45,130 nt of DNA. Origin: CAYXRK01 sp964467615 (GTDB lineage: Bacteria; Hydrogenedentota; Hydrogenedentia; Hydrogenedentales; GCA-2746185). Location: assembly GCA_964467615.1 (NCBI GenBank), contig CAYXRK010000015.1, positions 1 to 45,130 on the forward strand, read 5' to 3'. Numbering within the stretch: the first letter of the stretch is position 1; the number at the start of each line of letters is the position of its first letter. The notes under the pieces are model-generated. The model was not told where the DNA came from. It was given only the letters and a program-made list of their open reading frames with translations, and did no database searches. Positions 1 to 10,839 of this stretch are shown here, piece by piece. A program made the translations under genes and the position numbers.

Positions 1-84
1 GACCGCACTATACAGGAAGTCACAAATATAATCAACTTATTATGACGCGATTCCTTAGAGATCTTCTATACAACGCTGGGCGCA

Positions 85-3000
85 GTGCCTACACGCGCGG
101 CGGTCGAGGTTTCCGAAAATCTCGGATTTACGTGGACCACGCTCAAGGAGTATGGGCCGACCACGCCTTCCGACACGGCCCAAGTTTTTCCGTGGAACGA
201 AGAAATCATCAATCTCGACGCCTACATTGGAAAGAGCTTCATCGTTCGATTCGTATTCATTCAGCCGGACGAGCCTACTCGAAATGACGCCGCCGGGTGG
301 TTTATCGATGACGTGAAATTCTGTTACGCGCCGCTTCCGGTGGGCGTGAGTAAGGTCACCGTTAGCCCGCCCAGCGCGCTCCTCACAGAAGGCGACTCGG
401 GTACTACCGTGCTTCAATTTCCGGTAACGATCGCTCCGGCGAACGCGTCGAATATCACTCTCGCCTACGACACCCTCGAAAGTATCGGCGCCAATGCCGC
501 GACCGAAGACTTGGACTTTGTCGGCATCTCGTCGCAGAAGGTGATTGGCGCGGGGGCGACTTCGTCGTTCATCAACGTTTTGATCATAGGGGAAGACCTG
601 CCCGAGGCCGATGAAATTTTCCAGCTTCGGCTTAGCAATGTTTCAACGAATTCCTTCCTGGTCAACACCGAGGTCGAGGGGACGATCGTAAACGACGACG
701 TGCCTTCGACCTTTGTTGTGACGTATCAAGGAGCGTTCGATGATATTCCGGCGCCTCCAACGCCCGTGGCGATCGACTTGGCCGAGGCGATTGGCGCAGC
801 GACCATCGATGTGGCGATCAATCCTCCGCGGAGCGTGCCCATCGATGTGAACTACACGACCCTCGATGGAACGGCGATCTCCGGCCTGGGCCTCGATTTC
901 CTTGTCGCGTCGGGTACGCTTCATTTTCCGGCGAACGCGTCGAACGCCAGCTTCTCGATTACGATCCTAAACGACCAGTTCTTCGAAGATCCGGGCGCCA
1001 TTCCAACGTTTCCGCCCGCCAATCGGCCGCCCGAGGAGTTCAAAATCGCGTTGAATACGGACTCGCCTTTCGCGCAGGGGCGTGAGAAGTCCGTGCGGAT
1101 TCTGGACGACGACAGCACGCAACCGCCCGGCACGAGCATCTTGATTATCGACGACGTAACGGTAACCGAAGGAAGTTGCCCGAACGTCAGCGCGCCGGAG
1201 TCGTGCGGTTCGATTCGGCAGGCGACCTTTACGGTAACGATTGATACGCCGCCGTCCGCGGCCGATATCACCGTCTCGTATCACACGAACGATATCGGCG
1301 CGGTCGGAGGCGAAGACTTCGAAAGTTCGGACGGCATGGTCGTATTCAGTTTCGCTAACGCGGATACCTCGAAGACCATAACGGTCCCTGTTTTCGCCGA
1401 CAGGGCCGTCGAAAGCACCGAGGCCTTTGAGGTGCGCCTGTCCTCGCCGGTGGGCACAGTTTATCTGGCGGACAATAGCGGCATCGCGATGATTGGGGAC
1501 GACGACTACGAACAGATGACGTTCGGGGCGTCGGGCTCGCAAGTAACGCTTCGCGAGCTCGACAACGAGCAACCCGAGAACCCATTGGCCCTCGCGGGTT
1601 CAGTGAGCTTCACCTCGAATGATTTCAAGAGCTTCAACTTCGACACGCTGTATGGTTGGGACGAGACGGACGACACCTTGAAGTCGGTCAATCTGGTTAC
1701 CGGGGCGGTCACCAATATTGCCACCCACGCGCTGGGCGGGGGATTTTGGAGCGGGTTGTCGTGGGACCACACGAACGGCGTCGCCTACGCAACGCAGACC
1801 AACGGGACGTTGCATTCGGTAAATCTCGGGACGGGCGCAGTGACCCAACTCTCGACCAGCGCGAGAAATTTGGTGACGGTGGCGGTACATCCGACGACTG
1901 GGCGCATCTACGCGGTCGATGTTATGGGCAATACCCAGGCGGACCTCGTTTACACCGTGGCGGGAGACTGGTCCTGGCACCTTGTAGGTACGTTGACGGA
2001 CGTCACTCCCGGATTGGCGAACAGTCATCTCTGGGACATGGACTTTAATGACGCGACCAGAGACCTGTTCCTAAATGCGTTCATATTCGACGGTACGGGA
2101 GATTCGTGGTTCACGCTCAAGATCGACGTGGCCGACGCGGAGACAAAAATATTCCTCGCCGCGCCGCCGGTTTCCCCGATCGCGATTGCCACTCCTCCCG
2201 CTCCGGCCTCGGTCAACTGGACGAGCGACCTCCAGTTCGCGAGCGCTGCGCCGAGCGGCGTCCATCTGGCCCCCAACGGCGCAGAACTTCCCGAAGCCAG
2301 CGAGGCGGGCGCGGCGGTCTCCGGCGTGGGCGACGTGAACGGCGACGGATTTGAAGATTTCGTTGTCACGGCCAAGAACGCGGACGATCCATCCGGGCTG
2401 CAAGCCGGCAAGGCGTTTCTATTCTTTGGAAGCGTCGCAGAAGGCGTCAACACACGCCTGATGGATCTGGTGAACGGAGACGTCGAATTCGGCGCCGACT
2501 TCCTGGATGGCAGCAACGGCGTGGAGATCATCGGCGCCAACGCCTCGGAACATTTGGGCACGAGCGTGACCGGCCTTGGCGACGCGAACGGCGACGGGGT
2601 CGGCGACTTTCTGATTGGTTACGTTGACTTCATCGACGCGCCGAGCACCGTGGACGAGAAGGGCGGCGCATACTTGATATTCGGAAATCGCAATCTGCCC
2701 GAGACTATTTCTACAGCAACGGTTGGCGATGTGAACTTGGGCGCGACGGTCGCCGGCGTAAGAATCGTGGGCGCCGCGTTCGGCGACAAGGCCGGTTCCG
2801 CGGTGGCGGGCGGTGGCGACTTTAACGCCGACGGGCGGCCCGATGCGGTGATCGGCGCGCCCGGCGCGCTCGGCGGACGCGGGGCCTGTTACGTCGTATT
2901 CGGGTCTAGTTTTGGCATCGGCGCTAGTGGTGTCTTAAATCTCTCTTCGCTGCAGATTCCCGCCGGTATTCGGATTTTCGGCAACGCCGCGGGCGATGCG

Positions 3001-6000
3001 CTCGGTAACGATGTGAGCGGCATCGGCGACGTCAACGGTGACGGCGTCGACGACCTGCTTCTTGGGGCATCGGGCGCGGCATCAAACGTCGGCGCCGCGT
3101 ATGCGTTCTTTGGCCACGTCGGATACCAAGAGGATGACGCCCCGAATCCGATCGATTTGGGCCGGACGACCCAACTGGTGCTTTCACCGGCGAGGCCGTC
3201 GTTGATTTTTACAACGACCATGCCGCCCGCCGACGAATTGGGAAAGCGTTACATAGACCCGCTGCAATTCGGCACCTCGGGAGTTATCGTCGGATTTATC
3301 CCTGGTCTTCAAATCGTAGGGGAAGGCGCGGCGGCCAAATTCGGCACGGCGGTTGCGGCCATTGGCGACCTCAACGGCGACAGCGTCGACGATTTCGGCA
3401 TCGGCGCTCCCGACTACGACGGCTCGCTCGACGCAACGGAAGCGCACTGGGGCCGCACGTATGTCGTATTCGGCGGAGACAATCTGCCCACGCCGCTTCT
3501 GGCGTCCGCGGTTTCAGTGGGCGTCCCCGGCTTGTTGCTCACGGGAATCGACGTGATGGACGAAGCGGGCCGCGCACTTGCCGGCGGCGGCGATCTCAAC
3601 GGCGATGGTTTCATGGATCTGCTAATTGGAGCGCCGGGCGCCACACCGGGCGGTTTCGAGGGCGAGGCCTATTTCCTATTTGGCCGCGCCGCACTCACAG
3701 GCCGGCTCTCGTTGAGAGACCTGGCCGATCCTGACGAGCTCGCCCGGAGAGGTCTTTACGTCTACAACACCCATGATGACGCGGCCCTTGCCGGACTGTT
3801 CGATTTTGGACGCAGTATCGCCTCCGCCGGTGATTTTAACGACGACAGCATCTCGGATTTCGTGGTGGGACGAAACGCCGGGGCCTTCGTGTTGTTCGGC
3901 GAGGAGCAAGGCGATTCGGCGCGCTACATGAATCGCATGCGCAGCGGTAAGAGCCCCCTTGCCGATGTGGGCGTCCCGGGCGGCGCCGATCTTGGAGTGG
4001 AAGTATCCCGGGGCGTTGGACTGACGGGAGACGGAAGTTTTACGAAACCCCTTTCCCGCGTTTCGATCGAGTTCAAGGGCGGCGGAATTGGCCCGGACTT
4101 GACGCAGGCAAGCACGCAACTGGTCACGTTGTACCGGCAGGAATCACCCGACGTGGCGGTAGGCAGCGGAAGCCAGGAAGACGATGATCGATGGATTCCT
4201 TCCCAGGTCCATTGGAAGGTGGAAACCAATCGCCGCGAGTTCACGCGCAGCGAGATCGAGTTCCACTACCGCGCAGAGGAAGTCGAAGGATTCGATTTGC
4301 AGGAAGTGGGCGTCTTCTTCGCCAAGCCCAACCAGGACCTTTCAGAGAATACCGCCTGGACTTGGCTGCCCTTCACTCACGATCCCGATCGACGCGTATT
4401 CACGGTGTCGCGCAGCCACAACAAAGCGCAAGCCCAAGTCGAGTTCAACGGTTACTACGCGCTTATTCAGGCGGACCTCCTCACCTACCTTGGCGGAGTA
4501 ATACCTTCGGTCGGCGTTACGTCGCAAAACGTTTATCAGTTCGGACCTGAAATGACGCCCGCGGGATTGGCGTTTTGGCATCAACGCGACAAACGGCTGT
4601 ACGCGGTCCGCGAAGGGCTGGTCAATATTCGTTGGAAGAACCTTCTGGGCGAAGTCGTCAGTGAAGTCCAAGCTCTCAATCTCTGGCCGACGGATGCGAA
4701 CGTCTTCCAACGCCACGTCGCGGGTACGCCTGGGATCGTGTTGAACCCGGCCGGCGCGGGCCTGAATCTCCAGTTCAGTCAACTGACCGCGCACGACAAC
4801 GTCGTAATTGTCGATTCCACGCAGACTTCGCTTACGTTAGAACAAAATGTGAAGGACAACCACGTCTTTACGGCGACCCTTAAGCCGAACGCGTTTCCGA
4901 TTAACGTTCCACTCGAGGACCCGACGCTAACGGGCCGCAGCTTGATTTTGCTTTCCACGAGCGCGGACGCCGGCCAGGGCGACGTGTACTTTCAGTTTGT
5001 ACGGACGGTCAAGTACAACAATCCCGGGGTGCTTCTTGCGGGCCTCCTTGGCACAGGAATCCCGTTGGAAGTCGGGAATCCTCTGACCCCGCGCACCGAT
5101 GCGACGTTCGGCACGCAACACGACGAGCGCGCCGGTTCTCCGTTCATCTATTTCGAGAACGCGCCGTACTTGCCGGCGACGCCGCGATATCCGGGATTTT
5201 ACGAGCGCGCAACGCGCACCGGGACCATTGTGGCGGTAAATACGGTACGGCCAGGGATGAGCGACTTGGTGCTCGTGTATTACGACAAGGGCGCCAAGCT
5301 GATCGATCCCAAGACGGGCAATCCCGCGCGGAATTCAGCGACGAACCAGCCCATCGAAATTTTCGACTGGCCGCACGTTTCGGCCAAGTACACGATCCAG
5401 TGGCCCACAACCGCGCAGACGATCATCATCGCCCGCCAGGATGGTTCCGGCAGCATCGACCCCGCTGTTTTCGGCGACGAACTGGACGTGTACGTGCAGA
5501 ATGCCCCGGCGCTTAAGGGGTTCAATCCGAACGAGGAACACGCGTTCATTGCGCCCTACGGATCCGGCGAGGCCGTATTCGCCCTTCGGGACGACCTCAA
5601 CGCCGATAACAATTTCTCCCTTCCGTTCGTGTTGATGACGTATTTCGATCCGAATGAACTCGACATCGACGGGGATCCTCGCGCCAAGGTGAAACCGTTC
5701 CGTGTACTGAAGGAGGAGGCGCCGTTCTTCTTACGTCAATGGGACCACGTCTCCGGTGATGACGACCCCTACGAGGGCGAGGTGGCTTCGCCGATTCTCG
5801 CGCCGTATCCCCTGAGTTTGTTCGAGGCTAGCCCTGACAACACGTCGCCCGATCTCCCGCTCGACACGGACACGGCCCTGGTCAAACGCACTAAGAAGAT
5901 GTTTAAGGACCGAAACGACAGCCTGTGGGCGAAATCAGACGGCAGTATTACGAGCCGCTTCTATTATCCCGCGATGCCAGACTTCTTTTTCCCGCAGGCC

Positions 6001-9000
6001 TATCTGAATAAACACGCCGCCGCGGGCAGAAACATTGCGGTCGGCGGCCGCCACGTACCTTGGTTGGATGGTGGCGGCGCTGTGCCGAATACTCTGCCCA
6101 CCGACGTGGTCTATACCGTTGTTTGGCCAGTCGAGGCGCCCACCATCAAAGTCGGGGAGATTCTGCTCGAAGCGAAATTTGGACTGCCCCAGATCAACGG
6201 TCAATGCAGCGTCGATTTCATTTACGAGCAGTCGCCGAACGCGGTAAAGCTGATCGATCCCGTTCGCATCCGGCAGGTGGACGCCAATCTCGACACGGTT
6301 ATCGCGACGTTGAGCACGGAACTTAGGGCGGGAGAGAAGGTCTTTACGGACTTGCCGCCCGCACTGTACTTTCGCGTCAGCTACGACGACACCAATCGCA
6401 AATTGAAATTGAAGGGTATTCTCGTCGATCCGGTCCTTGGCTTTGACTACGTCTTGCTGAACGTACTCAGTCCTTCCGAGTACAACACGCTCCGGTCGCT
6501 CAGTACCAGCTCCGCCTGGGCCGATGCGGTCGACGATTTATACCTCGCCGCGAACGACACCGTTGACATCAACAACAGCAGCGTCGACCCCTTTGATGTG
6601 CTCGCGCTTACGACGGGCGATTCCCACGGCACGGGTTACGTTGTGCTTGCGTTCCAGAACGCGGACAAATGCGCGCCGCTGCCGGTAAGCCTGGAGGTCA
6701 TTCGCGTCGTGCCCGACTTGAATCCGGGGAGCATCGCCATCGTCAATCCGTCGTGCGTATTCGAAGAGAAGTTGACACTGGTCCAGACAAACGACTTCGG
6801 CGGGCACCCGGAGAATTTCGAATTCGAGTGGTACTACATCCCCGACAACGGGGGCATACGGCCGGCGTTGCCCAACCCGAGTTCGCCCACGGATCCGTGG
6901 ACCGACCCGCCGTTGAGCACACCGACCCGCGGCGTCGGCGTGAACGCGATTACCATCGAAGGGCCTGGACTATTGACCCTGACCGACAACTGGTTTGCGG
7001 TCCGCTACCGTAGCGTCTCCGACCCGACCCTGCCTTGGCACAACGTCTACAGTGAGTTCACGCCGGTCCAGTTCGCGGAGGGTTGGATTAAACGCGTGGT
7101 GGGCGACATCAATCCATTCACGCAACGGGCCACTGGCGGCGGCATCGAGGGCGCGGAGGCCTCGTTCGCGTCCTTCGGCAATCAACAAGTCAATACGCTG
7201 GTCAGCATGATTAGCCAAGCGGGTCCGCGGTTTTCCGGTAGCGTGCCCCTGAACTGCAACGATCTTGATGCTGTCGGACTGATTCCGATCTACGAGACGG
7301 TCCTGGGCCGGGGCCGCGATCTAAGTATCGACGCGCTCTCCCCGCTCAATCACCCTGGCGTCAACACGGCGCTTCTCCTGGTGGCCAGCCGCGTGAGCGA
7401 CTTGTACATGCTCCTAGGCAACGAAGCGTATGCCGACGCCGCGGATCCGACCATTGCGTTCGGGACGGACGACGGCACGTATGGCTCGCAGGCCGCGAGC
7501 ATTCATCCCTTCATGAACCAGACGAGTTCATTGTTGGAAGAGGAACTCGGGTTGTTGCGCGGGCGGGACGAGACCTACTCGCCGGGCACGAGACTTTACC
7601 CGGTCTACAATCGCCTTCTCTGGAATTTCACGAACGATTTGACCGGTGGTGAAGTTGCGTACGCGCTGAATTACAACATCCTCGATGAGGTGGACGGCGG
7701 GGACGGCACGATTTCGGAGGACGATGCTAAGCGGCTTTATCCGCAGGCGCACGGCGACGCATGGGGGCACTACCTCAAGTCGATAAAGACGTATTATACC
7801 TTGCTCGCGCACCCGTACTACGCATGGGATCCGCGGTCCGAAGGCGTGCTCGTCGGGGGCCAGGCGGTGACCGTGGACTACATTGACGAGCGGCGGTTTG
7901 CGTCTGCCGCCGCCGCTAAGGCCCGCACCGGGCAAGAAATTGTGAATCTCGCGTATCGGCAGGACTATGTCGAGGACCCTTTCGGCAATTGGCAGGGGTA
8001 TCGGGACACGGATCCGGATCGCGCCTGGGGATTTTCGGAGTGGGCGTCTCGGGCCGGCCAGGGCGCGTACATGGACTGGGTGGTCGGAAACGCTATATTG
8101 CGCGCGCAGGCACCCGATCCGGACGCCACGGGCGTATTGCATATCGACCGGACGACGGTCCCGGAACTGACGGAGGTGGCCGCGGCGTATACGGCGATCG
8201 AAGCGACCGCGGATGCGGCGGACCTCGGCCTGAATCCGTTGGGCCTGGGCACGAATGTCATTCCATTCGACATCAGCCCGACCTTGATCGACGACGGACT
8301 CACTCATTTCGAGCAGGTATATGGCCGCGCGGTCACGGCGCTGAACAACACGGCGGTGGCGTTCAACCGCGCGAACAACTCGACGCAATTGTTGAGGCAG
8401 CAGCAAGATTCCCAACAGAGCTTCGAGCGCGGCGTTTTGCAGCAGGAGATTGATACCAATTCGCGGCTCATCGAAATCTTCGGCTACCCGTATCCGGAGG
8501 ACATCGGCCCCGGCAAGCTGTACGCGACCGGATACAACGGGCCGGATCTCTTCCACTTCATGTATGCGGAAGAGAACGGAATTCGGCGCGACGGGGTCCT
8601 CGACTCGATTTATTTCGCCCCCCCGCGAGCGCCTTCGTCGGCCACTCCTCCGCCGGACATTCCGACGCTCGCGGAGAGCCAGTTGGCGCTGTTCGCCGCC
8701 GCGCAGCAGGTGACCATCGGCAAGGGCGATATCCAGTTCAAGGTCGACGTGACGAACTTCGACGTTGTGCAGCCGCAGGTCAGCGGGAACCAAACCCTCG
8801 TCAATTACTTGCGCGAGTACTATCCCAACATCACGATGCCGGGGGGCACGACCAACCTTGTAAGCAGCGTGCAGCGCCAGACCATCCCCGTCAGCTACAA
8901 CATGTCGAACTCCGGCGGACGATTCGGCATTACGAAACCGGCGGGATATTCCGAACGCCGCGCCCCGGGCGAAATTCAGATATCGCAGGCGGAACTGAAC

Positions 9001-10824
9001 CAGGCGCTCGCGCAATTCATGATCGCCATCGACGATTACGGCGGTCTCATGGGCAACATCGACGATCAGATCGAGATCATCGATGCCCAATACAATCTCA
9101 CCGCGAGCCAGCTTTCGCTGCTCAACACCCGGCTGGATACGAAGAAGACCCTGCAGAACGTCGTGTTTGGGCTGAAGATCGGGCAGTTCGCGCTGAATAC
9201 CGCCGCGAACATTGCAGAGAAAGTGGCGGACGCCACCAAGGAGTCCATACCGACGGTCACGGGTATCATCATCGGATTCTCAAACGGCATCATCATCGAC
9301 GGCCTCGCGCCCGTTCGCGGCGGCCTCAAGGGACTCGGCATCGCGATCGTTGAAACGCTGAAAATCATAGCGAACGCAGCGGATCTTGCGGTACTGCGCA
9401 TCGAGCAAGAAGGCGTGCGCGCCGACGACCAACTCAATATTGACGTCACCGGTCTCGAGGGTAATTTCGCGTTGCTCAAAGAGATCAAAGCGCTCGAGAC
9501 GCTTTTGCGCAATGAAATTCCCACGCGAATCGCTCTGCACACGAGCTTTGCCGCGGTCGTCCAGGCGATGGGCAAATACCAGATGGTCGTGGCGGAAGGA
9601 CAGCGGCTTCTCGATAGCAGGACGCTCTTCCGTCGTCAGGCGTCGGCGGACGTGCAGGGCCAGCGTTATAAGGACATGGCGTTCCGCATTTTCCGAAATG
9701 ATGCGCTCCAGAAGTACCGCGCGCAGTTCGATCTCGCCGCGCGCTATACCTTCCTTGCCGCAAAGGCGTACGACTACGAAACGACCCTGCTCTCGAGCGA
9801 CCCGATGGCGGGCAGGCGGTTTCTGACGGACATCGTCAAAGCGCGGCAAATCGGTTCCGTTGAAGAAGGCGCGCCGCAGACCGGCGTCGGTCTCGCCGAT
9901 TCCCTCGCGGTCATGGGACGCAATTTCGATGTGTTGGTCGGGCAGCTTGGTTTCAATAATCCTCAGGTGGAAACCAATCGCTTCTCGTTGCGGCACGAGT
10001 TGTTCCGAATTCTTCCCGGGCCCGATGGCGACGACAATTGGCGCGAAGTGCTTAGCCAGGATTATTTCGCGAACGGCATCGGTATCGCGGACAACCTCTG
10101 GAACGTACCGGAGTTCAATCAATTCTGCGTGCCTCCGGCCGGCTTCGGGGGCGTCGAACCGGGCCTCGTCATTCCGTTCTCAACCACGATCGAGGAAGGC
10201 GAGAACTTCTTCGGGCAGGCCGCCGGCGGTCTGGACAGTTCGTATGACTCGACGCAGTTTGCGACGAAGATTCGGTCCGTCGGCGTGTGGTTCAGCAACT
10301 ATGATTTTCTGAATCTATCGAATACGCCGCGGGTGTACTTGGTGCCCGCCGGCATCGACACGCTCAGGTCGCCGACGGGATTCCGAGGCCAGAAGCGGGG
10401 ATTCAAAGTTCTCGATCAGGTCATGCCGATTCCGTTCCCGATCGGAAGCGACGCGCTGGATGATCCCTCGTGGATTCCGTCCATCGACTCGTTGTCCGGG
10501 CGTCTGACTCCAATAAGACGGTTTGGCCGGTTCCGCGCGTTCCACGACAGCGGCGAGTTCAGCATTGACGAAGTCCACCGCGATAGCCGGCTCGTCGGCC
10601 GCTCGGTCTGGAATTCACGATGGATGTTGATTATCCCCGCCAGCACTCTTGGAACGCTGCCGGATTCGGCCACTACCGATGAAGGTGACGAGAGACTCAA
10701 TCTGCTCATTCACGGTCCGGAAGTGGGCGGTGAACGAACAGGAAGCGGTGTTTCGGACATCAAAATATTCTTCGAAACCTACGCCTACCCGCGGCTTAAG
10801 AGTGGGCCGGACGTTGGAAAATAG
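85..10824 (+). CDS. Giant secreted protein: Calx-beta, seven FG-GAP repeats and TcA-like C-terminus (5' partial)
   Basis: About 3,579 residues, start uncertain. The frame is open from 46 after an in-frame TGA at 43-45; the first possible start is GTG 85, with no ribosome site and no signal peptide. The protein begins inside a jelly-roll domain (ending GWFIDDVKF), so the true N-terminus is probably missing or frameshifted. Visible in order: three Calx-beta domains (about residues 88-205, 210-344, 350-476), a WD/YncE-like stretch (520-700), seven FG-GAP calcium repeats (740-1275), a long region of unknown fold (1300-2400), then a mostly helical region (2440-3320). The segment AFRIFRNDALQKYRAQFDLA and following residues resemble the end of the TcA pore-forming coiled coil. 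A C-terminal beta region with DSGEFSIDEVHRDSRL resembles the TcB-binding domain of TcA. Calx-beta and FG-GAP are clear; TcA kinship is inferred from recalled family patterns and from the TcB/TcC-like gene that follows 15 bases later in the same frame. Alternative: a large adhesin with an unrelated helical tail. Confidence 0.8.
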   Translation: MPTRAAVEVSENLGFTWTTLKEYGPTTPSDTAQVFPWNEEIINLDAYIGKSFIVRFVFIQPDEPTRNDAAGWFIDDVKFCYAPLPVGVSKVTVSPPSALLTEGDSGTTVLQFPVTIAPANASNITLAYDTLESIGANAATEDLDFVGISSQKVIGAGATSSFINVLIIGEDLPEADEIFQLRLSNVSTNSFLVNTEVEGTIVNDDVPSTFVVTYQGAFDDIPAPPTPVAIDLAEAIGAATIDVAINPPRSVPIDVNYTTLDGTAISGLGLDFLVASGTLHFPANASNASFSITILNDQFFEDPGAIPTFPPANRPPEEFKIALNTDSPFAQGREKSVRILDDDSTQPPGTSILIIDDVTVTEGSCPNVSAPESCGSIRQATFTVTIDTPPSAADITVSYHTNDIGAVGGEDFESSDGMVVFSFANADTSKTITVPVFADRAVESTEAFEVRLSSPVGTVYLADNSGIAMIGDDDYEQMTFGASGSQVTLRELDNEQPENPLALAGSVSFTSNDFKSFNFDTLYGWDETDDTLKSVNLVTGAVTNIATHALGGGFWSGLSWDHTNGVAYATQTNGTLHSVNLGTGAVTQLSTSARNLVTVAVHPTTGRIYAVDVMGNTQADLVYTVAGDWSWHLVGTLTDVTPGLANSHLWDMDFNDATRDLFLNAFIFDGTGDSWFTLKIDVADAETKIFLAAPPVSPIAIATPPAPASVNWTSDLQFASAAPSGVHLAPNGAELPEASEAGAAVSGVGDVNGDGFEDFVVTAKNADDPSGLQAGKAFLFFGSVAEGVNTRLMDLVNGDVEFGADFLDGSNGVEIIGANASEHLGTSVTGLGDANGDGVGDFLIGYVDFIDAPSTVDEKGGAYLIFGNRNLPETISTATVGDVNLGATVAGVRIVGAAFGDKAGSAVAGGGDFNADGRPDAVIGAPGALGGRGACYVVFGSSFGIGASGVLNLSSLQIPAGIRIFGNAAGDALGNDVSGIGDVNGDGVDDLLLGASGAASNVGAAYAFFGHVGYQEDDAPNPIDLGRTTQLVLSPARPSLIFTTTMPPADELGKRYIDPLQFGTSGVIVGFIPGLQIVGEGAAAKFGTAVAAIGDLNGDSVDDFGIGAPDYDGSLDATEAHWGRTYVVFGGDNLPTPLLASAVSVGVPGLLLTGIDVMDEAGRALAGGGDLNGDGFMDLLIGAPGATPGGFEGEAYFLFGRAALTGRLSLRDLADPDELARRGLYVYNTHDDAALAGLFDFGRSIASAGDFNDDSISDFVVGRNAGAFVLFGEEQGDSARYMNRMRSGKSPLADVGVPGGADLGVEVSRGVGLTGDGSFTKPLSRVSIEFKGGGIGPDLTQASTQLVTLYRQESPDVAVGSGSQEDDDRWIPSQVHWKVETNRREFTRSEIEFHYRAEEVEGFDLQEVGVFFAKPNQDLSENTAWTWLPFTHDPDRRVFTVSRSHNKAQAQVEFNGYYALIQADLLTYLGGVIPSVGVTSQNVYQFGPEMTPAGLAFWHQRDKRLYAVREGLVNIRWKNLLGEVVSEVQALNLWPTDANVFQRHVAGTPGIVLNPAGAGLNLQFSQLTAHDNVVIVDSTQTSLTLEQNVKDNHVFTATLKPNAFPINVPLEDPTLTGRSLILLSTSADAGQGDVYFQFVRTVKYNNPGVLLAGLLGTGIPLEVGNPLTPRTDATFGTQHDERAGSPFIYFENAPYLPATPRYPGFYERATRTGTIVAVNTVRPGMSDLVLVYYDKGAKLIDPKTGNPARNSATNQPIEIFDWPHVSAKYTIQWPTTAQTIIIARQDGSGSIDPAVFGDELDVYVQNAPALKGFNPNEEHAFIAPYGSGEAVFALRDDLNADNNFSLPFVLMTYFDPNELDIDGDPRAKVKPFRVLKEEAPFFLRQWDHVSGDDDPYEGEVASPILAPYPLSLFEASPDNTSPDLPLDTDTALVKRTKKMFKDRNDSLWAKSDGSITSRFYYPAMPDFFFPQAYLNKHAAAGRNIAVGGRHVPWLDGGGAVPNTLPTDVVYTVVWPVEAPTIKVGEILLEAKFGLPQINGQCSVDFIYEQSPNAVKLIDPVRIRQVDANLDTVIATLSTELRAGEKVFTDLPPALYFRVSYDDTNRKLKLKGILVDPVLGFDYVLLNVLSPSEYNTLRSLSTSSAWADAVDDLYLAANDTVDINNSSVDPFDVLALTTGDSHGTGYVVLAFQNADKCAPLPVSLEVIRVVPDLNPGSIAIVNPSCVFEEKLTLVQTNDFGGHPENFEFEWYYIPDNGGIRPALPNPSSPTDPWTDPPLSTPTRGVGVNAITIEGPGLLTLTDNWFAVRYRSVSDPTLPWHNVYSEFTPVQFAEGWIKRVVGDINPFTQRATGGGIEGAEASFASFGNQQVNTLVSMISQAGPRFSGSVPLNCNDLDAVGLIPIYETVLGRGRDLSIDALSPLNHPGVNTALLLVASRVSDLYMLLGNEAYADAADPTIAFGTDDGTYGSQAASIHPFMNQTSSLLEEELGLLRGRDETYSPGTRLYPVYNRLLWNFTNDLTGGEVAYALNYNILDEVDGGDGTISEDDAKRLYPQAHGDAWGHYLKSIKTYYTLLAHPYYAWDPRSEGVLVGGQAVTVDYIDERRFASAAAAKARTGQEIVNLAYRQDYVEDPFGNWQGYRDTDPDRAWGFSEWASRAGQGAYMDWVVGNAILRAQAPDPDATGVLHIDRTTVPELTEVAAAYTAIEATADAADLGLNPLGLGTNVIPFDISPTLIDDGLTHFEQVYGRAVTALNNTAVAFNRANNSTQLLRQQQDSQQSFERGVLQQEIDTNSRLIEIFGYPYPEDIGPGKLYATGYNGPDLFHFMYAEENGIRRDGVLDSIYFAPPRAPSSATPPPDIPTLAESQLALFAAAQQVTIGKGDIQFKVDVTNFDVVQPQVSGNQTLVNYLREYYPNITMPGGTTNLVSSVQRQTIPVSYNMSNSGGRFGITKPAGYSERRAPGEIQISQAELNQALAQFMIAIDDYGGLMGNIDDQIEIIDAQYNLTASQLSLLNTRLDTKKTLQNVVFGLKIGQFALNTAANIAEKVADATKESIPTVTGIIIGFSNGIIIDGLAPVRGGLKGLGIAIVETLKIIANAADLAVLRIEQEGVRADDQLNIDVTGLEGNFALLKEIKALETLLRNEIPTRIALHTSFAAVVQAMGKYQMVVAEGQRLLDSRTLFRRQASADVQGQRYKDMAFRIFRNDALQKYRAQFDLAARYTFLAAKAYDYETTLLSSDPMAGRRFLTDIVKARQIGSVEEGAPQTGVGLADSLAVMGRNFDVLVGQLGFNNPQVETNRFSLRHELFRILPGPDGDDNWREVLSQDYFANGIGIADNLWNVPEFNQFCVPPAGFGGVEPGLVIPFSTTIEEGENFFGQAAGGLDSSYDSTQFATKIRSVGVWFSNYDFLNLSNTPRVYLVPAGIDTLRSPTGFRGQKRGFKVLDQVMPIPFPIGSDALDDPSWIPSIDSLSGRLTPIRRFGRFRAFHDSGEFSIDEVHRDSRLVGRSVWNSRWMLIIPASTLGTLPDSATTDEGDERLNLLIHGPEVGGERTGSGVSDIKIFFETYAYPRLKSGPDVGK
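2290..3905 (+). repeat. Seven FG-GAP (integrin-type beta-propeller) repeats
   Basis: Seven copies of a Gly-x-Gly-Asp-x-Asn-x-Asp-x-x-x-Asp calcium loop followed by a hydrophobic strand start near 2326, 2575, 2812, 3022, 3361, 3586 and 3826. Most are followed by G-A-P-G or similar and a F-x-x-x-FG strand. Seven is the number of blades in the integrin alpha-subunit head. The last copy is degenerate (DFNDDSISD). Confidence 0.88.
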
Positions 10825-10839
10825 AACGAGTAATGGACG

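Noticed and set aside
7528..9090. 520-codon open frame on the minus strand inside the TcA-like gene
   Set aside because: Its translation is Arg/Val/His/Asp-rich with no family motif, and it mirrors a well-supported plus-strand protein; GC-rich third positions keep the antisense frame open.
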